Below the pieces are notes generated by a model. That model searched no databases and was not told the DNA's origin. It saw only the letters and a list, made by a program, of their open reading frames with translations. This document shows positions 11,191 to 30,400 of a stretch of 64,000 nt of DNA, piece after piece. The DNA lies in assembly GCF_000764305.2 (NCBI RefSeq), contig NW_025944985.1, positions 76,341 through 140,340 of the forward strand. The letters run 5' to 3'. Origin of the DNA: Hyalella azteca. Taxonomy: Eukaryota; Arthropoda; Malacostraca; Amphipoda; Hyalellidae. The translations under genes were made by a program, and so were the position numbers. Each line of letters begins with the position of its first letter. Positions within the stretch are counted from its first letter, which is position 1.

Positions 11191-13280
11191 AATTCTAGAC
11201 TCTCATCGAGGGCTGAGCTGAAATCATCGACCTCATCAATTTCACTTTTTCTAGTTTCGAAGTGCATTCCCAAATGTTCAAAAACTGACATGTTTGTGAT
11301 GTAAACTCGAGTGCAAGACTTTTTATGAATTTTAGGCCGTGAATTTGATTCGAATTGCTATTAAGTGAATAAAACTGAATGCAAGCGAATCGGTGATTTG
11401 ACAAGTGCAATAAATTTGAGTGACTTATTTGAATGCGGTCCATAGTTCGAGGTTGCGTGTATTGAACATTATAGGATTTGGTCGTCACATTTTTTGTTTC
11501 GTGTATTTTATATTCGGAATAGCTAATTATGTTGCTTTTTAACCATTGTCACATCAGGAGTCTCATATGACTACACTATCAACTTTCGTGGCGATGTGAT
11601 TTAGTTAACTGATTGAAACTGAAACTTAGTTTACGTAATTGAAAACTATAATTGTACACGATGACTTTGCCCTCATCTTGTGAATGAGGTGGAGATGCTG
11701 TAACGGTTCTCATTGCTGGCTCCATGCGCGTACGCGAGCTGTGATAAAGACAACAGAAATATTGTAGTGTGCCAGATAACTTCTAAGGTATGATAGGTTT
11801 AGTTTATACACCGTGCAGCTACGTTATCGTCTGTACAAAGTTAAGTTCACAATGTAGCTTGTAAGAAATCCTAAGCAATATGTTCTGTCTCGTGTTTTTA
11901 TGTTCAGTAAGATATATAATGTTACTTTCTTAACTGAGATAAGGGATCATCTGGGCGAGAAATAACATTGCTCTGAAAGAACTCTTACATGACATATATA
12001 TTGAGATAAGTTAACACCAAGTGCAATAAGTGTTGCAACGATTTGGCACGTTAGCTTTGCGTTTTATTATATTCTTATGATAGGTGATTGGAATTGTTAT
12101 AATCGGTGACCTTTTCTATCAACGGCGACAATTATGGTTATTGACTACTATAAATTTTTACTCACTTGAGAACTTGTATGCTAAGCAATTGTCGAGTTTT
12201 AAGAGTTTTCTTAATTATCTTAGCGCAATTATTGATATTTGTACAGTACAAGCCAGATTGTATAGATATTAATCTATGAATCGTTTGTATAGAATTAAGA
12301 TGTTTCTAGAGGTGAGTACAAAATCACAGTGAGTCTTACATCATTTAACACCATTTTTTGTTGGAATCAACTTTTCATACTATATTTCGTCGCGTTTGTC
12401 GGTTATGGACAATTACACTTAGACTTTACGATATTTTTCGTAATTCAGACGCTTCGGGAGGTTGGAATAAAGTTTATTTTACTTTCTCACTCTTAACTAT
12501 GAGAGCATGCCCTTTGTACTTCCGGCTTTGTGGTAATGCATGCAAACATTTGTCACCCGGTGCGATGCTGTTCATAATGAATGCAAGAAGCGCGATTTGT
12601 TATAGCCACCAATTGGACTCCAGTGAAATTTGTATAAATGAGCATACTTTTTGCAATGGTCGAACTGCTCAAATAAGCGATACAAATCCAGTCGTCAATG
12701 ATTCTTCACATAGGTTTTTGGTTCGTTATGAAATACCTTTCTGATGTTGCGTACAGATGTGTAAGTTATATTTGGGTAAGAGTTGAAGGTAGACCGACTT
12801 TGTTCACTGACTATTTATAATTTTGTTGGATGAGAACTTTCATTACGTTCCTGTTTAGCAATGTTAAAATTTGGATCACAAATGAAAAAATAATTATCGC
12901 ATCAAAATTTTTACTGTGAACATTACTATCCTGATAAAAGCAATACAAAGGTAATAATATGTCGATACATTTTTATCAATATAACTGACAGGAAAAGTGG
13001 ATCACTTCATTACAACCAACCGCAAGTCTATTCAGAATAATCTTCCATTAAAATGCTGTCGCAGAGGCTGTAAGTGTAACAGGAAGAAATAAGTTTACGA
13101 AAGAATGATAACAAAAGAATCAACACCCAATATTATTCAAACATTCGTAGACCATTCAAGCAGAGAGGAATGCCGTATTAAATGATGATTTCTAACCAGC
13201 CGAAGACTCCATAGAGTGAACTTATTACTTGACAAATCTTTATAAAACTGCTAGCAGAAACGGAAGTTTCGCCGGCCTCC
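11191..13280. other. Convergent intergenic region between Toll and Caf1-55
   Basis: This region holds the 3' ends of two genes that face each other. Apart from the Toll poly(A) signals I see nothing defined. Another overlapping AATAAA/TTTATT pair occurs near 12472-12479 and could serve either strand. A 128-codon ORF at 12358-12744 has no recognisable domain. Confidence 0.6.
11368..11414 (+). terminator. Toll polyadenylation signals
   Basis: Two AATAAA hexamers lie at 11368-11373 and 11409-11414, about 180-220 bases after the Toll stop. They are the nearest canonical signals. Which is used is unknown. Confidence 0.5.
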
Positions 13281-20512
<7,232 letters not shown>

Positions 20513-21414
20513 GATTGCTTTGAAAATTTTCGCTCTTCCTATTTCAGAATTGCATTTTATACTTCGTCGATTTAAGAAATACACTCAGCCCTTCCAACAC
20601 TTTATGGCGCCAACACCAAACTTCGGCGTTGAGAGAGAGAGAAAGGGAGCATGAGAGAGAAATGCGGCTAAAAATACCCTAACAGAAAATTTTATACCCC
20701 GGAAAGAATCATTCGCATTCCTATATCCTATTTCTAGATCTGTTGAAAAATACATGGCTTCATTACTTTAGCAGATAAATCAAACCTAAATTCAGGTCTC
20801 AAGTACCTGAAACTATAATTATGTTATATTGTGAGTTTTTTCTGTGCAATCCATCTGACACGAATAAAACGATGACGAACTAAAAATTTAAAACGTTTCT
20901 TTGTTTTTCCTAATTGAATATGGAGCATTATAAGAATTGTTGTAATGACTAAAGAATTTGTGATCAATTAGAGTTTCCATTCCGGGCTGAGTTTCGATTA
21001 TGAGCGTTACCTTTTGATAAGCTTCTTCTTATACGTCCAATAATTGTTGTCCATCAGAATCGAAAGGATAGTCACCAAGACTAGAATGACACTCGGTTGA
21101 TGCTCTGATGCTTATAGTGACGCTTGGACAATGATACTTGAACAGGTCAACGTTTCACTTCAGTCTGTGTGAAAACGTCTTAGGTATCGGAGGCGGACGA
21201 GAAGTGCGGAGCGGTGCTAAGTAGTGAGCGCGAATGCCACTTCGGTCTTCGTTGGTGTAGGTTGTTCTGCAAAGATTCTCCAATTCAACTTGAAGCTAAT
21301 ACAATTTCATTTGATGATACTCAATCATATCTTTCTGATCTACTACTTTTTGGCAAGTAGAATAAACATAAAAACGCGTGTAAAAGAAACCGTTGTGATA
21401 GTTTCGAAGTCACT
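20513..21414. promoter_or_regulatory. Divergent intergenic region between Caf1-55 and the CBM14 gene
   Basis: About 900 bp separate two start codons that point away from each other, so both promoters should lie here unless distal exons exist. GA-rich tracts at 20631-20670 could be GAGA-factor sites or 5' UTR of Caf1-55. An arthropod initiator-like TTCAGTCTG is at 21159-21167 on the plus strand. No TATA box is evident. The assignments are inference. Confidence 0.4.
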
Positions 21415-24400
21415 ATGACCTGTTCTTGGTGGAACTCAGGTAAGTAAACTGACTTTGATTATATTTTTCATAAAAAATTGAGCATATAATTCAGTTCTAA
21501 TGTTTTTTTATGTAAATCGGCTTGCGTACACTGTAATTGTAAAATCAATGAAGCAATATTTAAGAAATTTAACTTGCAAGGCGCATTCGTCGATTACACA
21601 CAACCACCTTTGGATTAACCGTTTTTTTCTGTAAGAGAAAGCCTCTCTCTAATGCCATGACAGTGTTATTTTTATCTTAGGTTGCATTGGAACAATTCTA
21701 CGGTTGCATCATTTCTATTGATGTCCAGATGTTTTTAGAAGAGTGAAGGATTTGTCAATGAAATAATATTTTACTAACATAGAACGAAGGTTGTTCGTCG
21801 TTATGTTTTAAAAATCTAGGCAAAAACAATAAGCACAATTTGATTGAGAATTAGCGAAATTTTCTTCCAGATAAAAAAACTACCATATCATTGTAGTTAT
21901 TAGAAAATTTATTATATTTTACAACTAAATGGCAAGCTTTATGCTATCTCAAACTCGACCGTGTTTCAATAGATCAAGAAGTCTAACATGTGATACAAAA
22001 TGAGGTGCTAAGTTTTCGACTACTTTGAGAAAATGAATGCCTTGTAAATGAGAAAGATAGCTTATCTTGAAGGGTAGCGTATAGGTGTATTTTTTTCCTG
22101 TCTTGTCGAGTTGTAGACACGTGGTTCTTATCTTTTCCGGTCTTGATACGCTTCCTTGAAGAGCAGTAGACAGATGGTTTTTCCCTGTCTTGCTACGCTG
22201 CCTTGAATAGTAGTAGACAGATAGTTCTTTCCCTGTCTTGATGCCCCGTCTTGAGGGGTAGCAGACAGATGGTTCTTTTCCTGTCTGATACGCTGCCTTG
22301 AAGAGTAGTAAACAGATGGTTCTTTCCTTGTCTTTGATACGCTGCCTTGAAGAGCAGTAGACAGATTGTTCTTTCCCTGTCTTGATAGGCTGCCTTGAAG
22401 AGTAGTAGACAGATGGTTCTATCCCTGTCTTGATACGCTGCCTTGAAGAGTATTAGACAGATGGTTCTTTCCCTGTCTTGATGCCCTGTCTTGATGCACT
22501 GTCTTGAGGGGTAGCAGACAGATGGCTATGCCTCATGAAACTCGCTTCGATGTTAGTTGAAGCGAGCCAGGCAATGCGGAACTGGCAGCCGGATGTGCTC
22601 GGTAAGAACTGTGTCGAGAATCAGCAAGGTGACTCAGGAGGAGGAGCATGGGGCATGCGGCATCTGTATACTCAGCAGGTCCCTTTGTAACGTTCATCAA
22701 AATAGGCATTAATTTAGTCTATCTTGGGAGACATTACTTTACCGCCACCATGTCAGGTATTGACATGCAAGTACCACATACCATCTCAAGAAGGTGTGCT
22801 TTGAAATATAACGAAAACATTATATTCACTAAATGTCCATTATACGCCCGAAGAAATTATTTTCCATAGAATAATATCAGTGAATAAACACAAAAAACAA
22901 TTTCGGTATGTCATTTGATCGTTTATTTACAATTCGATTAATTAAAAATGTGCGAGATAAAAAGTGTGCGTTATGTATTTTGGTTTCAACGTTCAAAAAG
23001 ACAGTATAACTTAATAAAAGGACACTTCAGTATCAAAAGACACTTCAATAAGTCACTGCAGTATAACTTAAGTTTTAATCTCATCACAGGTTGGCTGCTG
23101 GGGTTGTTGCTGCTCGCGTTTGAGCTGCAGTTCATGGCCGCCACACCGTCACCAATGGTAAGTGTGATTAAATTGAACTCTTACTAACTTTATAACTTTT
23201 ATCCATTGTAATTGAAAAATAAATCTGAGAGCAAACGAATCATTACAATTAAGCTCTTATAATTCTACATACTGTCATCTTCTATTTTCTCATGTGTGAG
23301 AATATGCGTAATTTTCAAGGTATAATGATGTAGCATCATCATTATACATTGATGATGGCTGCCGATGATTGATGTGTGCGAAATTATGTGCCATCGAAAT
23401 CATGTGCCAGCACCTCGACCTGCGTACGGCTGTAAACCGGCTGTAAGCCGGCTATAAGCCGACCCTATATGGTAGGGTCGACTTGGACAACGCGCCCCAG
23501 TCGCGGAAGTGATTGCCAAAAATCTGCCCGAAATGTAATTAGCAAGAAGCATGTAGCGATCTGTGCGTCTCTAATGGGCGTATTCTAAGCTACGCACGAA
23601 TGGGCGCATTCTGAGCTACGCAGTAATCGGCGTTTTTTTAATACGCCCAAAAGGCAATCCAGGCAATTACGCACACACTTTTTCTTGGTCATTACACGAC
23701 GACGCTTGAACTCGCGTGACGATGTTGAGAGCTGCGTAGCTACGTTGACTTAAGGGTAGTTAAGATGGGCAGTTTCCCCTTGTTTGAGATGGTTTGACTT
23801 TACCAATTTTTACAATTACAACTTATTTAACCTGGAAATACAACTACGTGAATAATATTGAAACTTCCTAGCATTTTCAACTATGTAAATGAGGGGTGTA
23901 CTTTAATTGTATTCTGCTTGCGGGGATGTATCGATCTATTCAATATAATTCTAATTTCAAAATTCTTAGATCAATATATTAATTATTGCACTTACAATGA
24001 ACTCTGAGTTGCATTAAATTCATAGCAAAAAAAAGAAACGACTTTGACCAACTGCAGAACAATAGGTTGTGTTCTCCGTATGATCCCGAAAACAGATCAT
24101 TCCTAGTATTAAAACATACACTCATACACTATTGATGTCTCTATAAAAGCAAGCCAAAATAATGACCACCTTCTTAAGTGTCCAACAATCACTGTAAGCA
24201 ATAAAGGACTGCAGCAACATCCGTGTGAGTATTCGACTCGACCTTCCCACGCACATCTCTCATCACGGAGGAAATACCATGCAGCCATTGTGCCGTCCGC
24301 ACCGAGTGTAGTTTATGGCGTCTTTCCAGTAACTGGGAATTCTTTTTCCTTGTTTATTCAATGTCTATATTTTGCGCTACTCAATGTCATGTTTGTTAGA

Positions 24401-27400
24401 TCTTAAACGGAGGTGACGTAGAGGAGTTAATTGCAATCTCATTTAAAGGCAATTGACGGAAGATTAAGGAGGAGTAATAGGTTCAAATGAGATATTACGT
24501 GAATTTCGATTTGATAAAACTCAAATCTAATAATGTTGTATGAAACTTTCATTGAAAGACAGGAGTTTTTAACTTTGAAAGAAACTTCATTTGAGTAAAT
24601 AATGTATTATTTGCTTCAAGATGTCTCTTCGAAATGATTTTGAAAAATCTGTGCCGAAGTTGAGCATAGTACATGATTTGAAGGAATGCGTTCGGTTTAG
24701 AACAGTGTCCCTTATAACATTTTAGCACGGATGCCAGTTTTTCAGAACGCAAAAAAGTAATTTAAATATATATTATTAACCTTATCCAGCGTAGCAATTC
24801 GACCCTATTGCCTTATTCTGCTATCTAGTGATCTGTGGAACACAAGATTCTTCATCATCGGTCTTATTTGCCGGTCTGGCAGCTGCCTCGTATCCTGAAT
24901 CCGGCTTGAAAAACTGTCTCGATGGCCCTAATTTTTCTCGATTCTATCGCAAAATCGGACTAAAAAATGTTGCATAATTATCTTGTGGTTTACGCGCGAT
25001 AGCTTGAGGTTTGTGTCTGCTGTTTTTGATAGCTCAGTAGATTAACTCAATTAACAAAGGGATATTGATCACCTTATTTGGAATTTTCGTTAACAACCAC
25101 GAATTTCGCGCTGGATAAAAACCCGAGCTTGAAACTTTAAGCATCCGGCTCAAGCTTGTGCCAAAAACGAGCACGCGGCGAAGATACGAGGCGAGATGAC
25201 TTGCATATTTCAGAACCGACCGAGTCGGTGGGAGTTCTCTTAACAGATTATTATCAATGCTGCAATTTTTCGCTTCTAACCGCTACCGACTCATCCTTGT
25301 CAGTACAATTCTCCAGAAAGGTACAATATAAATTTTGGCTTGCTCTATGCAGTTCAATATACTTGAGTCAAGTACACGCATAATATTCTGAAGATGAATA
25401 AATTCTTAGCTAAATATAGAGGCCGCTGTCGGCAGAGCCACTTACACTGCCCGGCAGCGCCTTTTCTTGTGCTTGGAATGCGCTGGAATGAGCCATACAA
25501 GTTCCAGCCTCTCGTCGGGAATGTGCATCCATGATACCTCCTGTGAACAATGCCATGTATAGGAGGAACGAGAGCAGGTTCCATGGAGAATGAAAGAAGT
25601 AACTCCTGCAACTTATAAGGTTTAACGACTGCTCGATCACCGCTCGGTATAGAGAACGAAGGAGAAATAAATTCGTCTCTGCCGCTGCGTGGTTTATACG
25701 GAGTAACATGACATGCCATCTTTTAGCTGAACCGCCACTCCAGTGCATAAATGATGAAGATTTAGATGCCAGCTCCTAAGGCTGGAAGTATGGAGGTTCA
25801 TGCATGAGTGGGCGTGTCCAATTTGGGTTCATGAGTGGGTCGATTTTTTCGCCTCATATATTTTCGTGTTGTCAATAATTTATGAATTCAACGGGACACA
25901 CGATTCAGATGATATGTCGTTAAGTTAAATTTTTATGGTTTTCAACATACCCTAAAACTGTACTGTAAATAAGATATCTAGCTTATTGAGGCTTTATTTA
26001 CCTGAATTGTACTTCAACATGTAGTCTGATGCTTCATTCGATTCCTAGTTCCGGGATTGCGGACACACGTAACCGCCGCCGCTGCGCAGTGCCCGCGTGA
26101 TGGACGTCATGCGCTGATGGATTTGTCAAGTGTCTTTTTATACACGGGTTGTCTCAGTTGTATGACATTTTATTTTTTAGTTTGAGTTTACATAAGGTCG
26201 ACTACTTTTAAACACCTGCGTTAAATTCAAGCGGTTTACAAAAGATATAGCGTAGAAGACCAAGTTTATACATTTAAAGATCTGAAATTTAATGCACACT
26301 TGATTCATAAGAAAATTTGCGACTTTGGTTTCTAATGTGGAAAGCATGCAAGCATGCACTGCCAACCGATTGCGGATGCAGTCAGGTTTGCGGAAGTATT
26401 ATCTCTCATACCGTCGCTGGGGTCAAACAGCCAACATTTTCTACGTAAATTCAAGTCCACTTAACATACGAAGCATGCAAGTTCGCCGCCCATTGACAGC
26501 ATTTTTTCCACGTTTGCAGTGCCGCACGTCGTCATTTCAGATACAATTTTTGTCTTATTCTGAAGCTTTGATTTTTATAGCTGAATGCCGATCGAGGCTA
26601 AAATCACATTTGCGCAGTTCGATCAACTGCACCCATGCATTGTATGTTTTTCATAACATGATCGACGTACCCATTAAATAATATATTTTATATTTATCTG
26701 TCTCACCTAAAGCTGGGCATCGTCATCTTGTTTGCACGATGGGGGGTGGTCGTATGGCATCCCGATTTCAGGATCTCCAAGTTTTGTTGCCAAAAACTTT
26801 GGCTTTGCACCTTTTACGATCTTACTTTATGTGCAATGTTAATATCAAACTTTTAGACGTGCACGGCTACTCGGAGAAGCTTAGACCGAAATTATTCAAT
26901 TATATTCGTGCGGTGAGTTTTTTTCATGTAAGTGATCTCAATCAGAGAGTTTTTTTAAACTTGCATTCATATCTGTTTTATATTTATACATAATTTGGTT
27001 GACAAGGGAAGTTACTTGTTCAGACGATGTTTCAAAATTTACAATAATTTTGGAATATTTCACTTCACCAAAGCTGATTCGTTAAAAACGAATCATTATT
27101 TATTTGATTCAATATTTTTATTGGATTTGAATATTTATTGGGTTATTTACTAATTTTTTTTATGAAAAATCTATAGCATAAAAAGATACACGTTATTAGC
27201 ATGTACACTAACATGACTGAAGGGCACTTTTTGTACACCAAGTAATTCACGTGTCATGATCATTCATGTATTTGTTGTACCCGGTTGCTTGTTCCGCTTC
27301 ACTTCAATGAAATTAAACTGATATGATATATATAAATTCTGAATTTGTTTACAGCTTCTAATAATCCCTCTGTTAGTTACCTATCTCTCGGAAAAAATTG

Positions 27401-30400
27401 ACCGCAATTCGCGGCTTCGACAAGTTAGTCTTGAACTCGAAAACATAAGCATGAGAACATTCTTTAATCGATTTCGGCAGAAGCGATTCCAGAACTGGGC
27501 AAAATTTAAATGACCCGGAACATGGTCACGAATTATTTACATTAAATATACAAAATAGATGATAACTAATTACCTTTAAAGAAATAGGAAAATATTATTG
27601 TCAGAAAAAAACATGTTACTGCATAAAACTTTTGTAATCGATTCATCTATAGTAGATTACGAATCATTGGTTTGTGGTTGCTAGATTGGCGAATTGAGGT
27701 ACGGATAAGTTAAGGATGCGTAAATAAATTTCTTTCTAATTAGACTGCATTTGCAATATACGCATCTTTCGGTAAAAATTTGGGTCCAATAACAAAATAG
27801 AAAAATTATTGCTGAACTCCAGTTCAGCATTTTTACCGCATTTTCCCTTTATAGAACAAATGCACTATTGTGCTCGCCATGTCCGTCTGTCTGTCTGTCC
27901 GTCTGTCCGTCCGGGACTTCACGTTTTCGTCGATTTTAAGAGGCGGGCATGCCTGTATCAAAGATACGACATCTCTAGCTCTAATGCACTGTACTAATCG
28001 CAATGAAAACTGATTTATGCACGAGAAAATGCGCTCTCTGTCACTCAATGCCGTGCATGAGTACCGAGTTATATTTTTTAATTCACTGACGTCCGCAATG
28101 CGAAGTCCTATCTTCGATTGCAATTTATTTTTTTCAAAACAATACCTCACCGATCCTAATCTTCAGAGTACTTCCTGCTTCCCCCTAAGCGACTAATACA
28201 TTCAGTGCACAAACAGGAGGTAATAAATTGCAATTTTCGGCTGCCATGCTTCGTCTTGACTCACTCAGCAGACGATTTAAGCAGCATCGTCCCCGTTAAA
28301 CTCTCTTGAGTCTCGTCTCGAGATTGCAGACTGTCTCGTGTCTGGAACGTATATTCTTCAGCTACCTGGAACAACTATGGCTTAAGGCGGCAGTTTCTTT
28401 CGACTCGTTGTTGAGGAATTAGTTCTTTGAAAGCTAAGTTAATTCTTGCATGTTGACTGGCAAATAAATAAAATTACAGAGTGAGGGGTTACGGAATGTA
28501 TTTCCATCATAAATAGAAATGAGATGGAACCCGGCAAGCATTATGCAGTCCCTTCGAACGCCATAATGCTTTCGTGAGTTATGATACCTATGCAATATGC
28601 ATTCATTATACTCCAGCCAAAGCTTGGATCGTGCCTCGAATAAGAAGTTCCAGGTTCCCAGCTCATGCGTATATACCTGGAATTGGGTTCCCTATAAAGC
28701 ACCAGTTATGGTTCATACGAATATTTCGTAAGAATTATGTCATTAAATGGCGGCACAGAAATTTTCTAAGCACAATCTTAAATTAATAGAAGAGCTTGAA
28801 TTATGTCGATACATATCATCATTGATAGAAAATAAAGGCTATATTATATGCAAAAATATCTATTTTACCCAAGTGTTTCATAACACGAGGCATGAATGAA
28901 TATTATGCGTTTCTTTAACAGCAGAAAATTACTCAGATATTCATGTGTCTGAAGCGCAAGTTAAAATACAATCGATGAACCGCTTGACGGGGCTCACATC
29001 CTGCTCCTAATTGATCTTCAAATGCTGGTTTTTGCAATTTTTTTTAGGACCTGACTGGGCCGGTGGCGCCTAGGAAAAAATTTCAATGGACCTTCATTGG
29101 AACATCCGCTTGCCGCTCCGAATTAACAGTGTTACTGATATTTTTTTGTTGAGTACAATCCTATAATTTGTAGACTAGGTTTTTGGAACCCTGAGCTGTG
29201 GCTAAAATTGTTAATAGTTAAAATGCGTTAAGCCGCATTTTCATCGAATTTTTTTTTGGTAGTTTGGTTTTTGAAGCAACAAAAATTCTTTAACGGGGAT
29301 ATGTCACGTAGAAGAAATTCAGAGGAAAATTTCATCAAGGACTTTGCTTCAATCCAAGTTAAAGGATATTTTGAATTTTTAGTAAAATCATTTTAGTGTT
29401 CCGGTGCTTAATGTTGTTGGTAAAATCATCCTAGTACTTCAAATGCTATTAAGTTGATACGTGATTGAAACCTGAAAGCAAGTTGAGAAATATTAGCAGA
29501 CTTGAGAACAGAAACTAGCTTTTGCCCAACAGGGAAAATTTTCTTCGTTCTTGTTTTTTTTTGAATGTTCTGCAAAGCTGCAAACCATGTAAAACGCACT
29601 GTTCTTATGCCCTGGGCTGCAGTTGTGCACTGTTGGTGCGCTAGGCTGTAACTGTGCAGTGTTGGTGCGCTAGGCTGTAACTGTGCAGTGTTGGTGCGCT
29701 AGGCTGTAACTGTGCAGTGTTGGTGAGTGTTGGTGCGCTAGGCTGCAACTGTGTAGTGTTGGTGCGCTAGGCTGCAACGTGCAGTGTTGGTGCGCTAGGC
29801 TGCAACTGTGCGTGTTGGTGCGCTAGGCTGCAACTGTGCAGTGTTGGTGCGCTAGGAGCCTAGGCTGCAACTGTGCAGTGTTGGTGCGCTAGGCTTCAGT
29901 TGTGCAGTGTTGGTTCACATATACGCACAGTTCCATGTACACCTTCACATTTTTTTTGTTTGTGCTGATTTCTTTGTCGAGCTTCTCTACATCGAGCATC
30001 CGGGTTCCCTGACTTCAATGGAGAAGGTCTTGAATGTTCGAAAGCGCTTGCGGTAAAAAGTTCAAATTCAAAATTTTTGTTTCAATTTTTGCATTGGCGT
30101 TTGTACTCGAAAAAATTGTCAATGAAACCGTACTTGATTGAAACACATTAGTTTAAGTTACTGTACCTACCAAGACTTTAAGTGAAAAAATTGTTTAGTG
30201 GAGCATTTTCAGATTCTTGATTGCACATATTAGCTCCCTTGGCAAACATATGCTGAAATCGGTTTGAGAGAGTAAAGAATGGTTTTCAAGTGAACTCGGG
30301 AAGCCTTAAGATTGATTATTGCTTTTAAGACAGTGAACATAAAGGGAGAACATACCTAATTAATTTTCTTCAAATATTTTCTAACTGTTATCAATTTCTA

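Noticed and set aside
12358..12744. 128-codon ORF downstream of Toll
   Set aside because: No recognisable domain, no splice or promoter context; ORFs of this size are expected by chance in 64 kb.
25354..25748. Two overlapping minus-strand ORFs of 121 and 112 codons
   Set aside because: Both lie in one intron with no domain and no supporting splice sites; only one at most could be coding and neither looks conserved.
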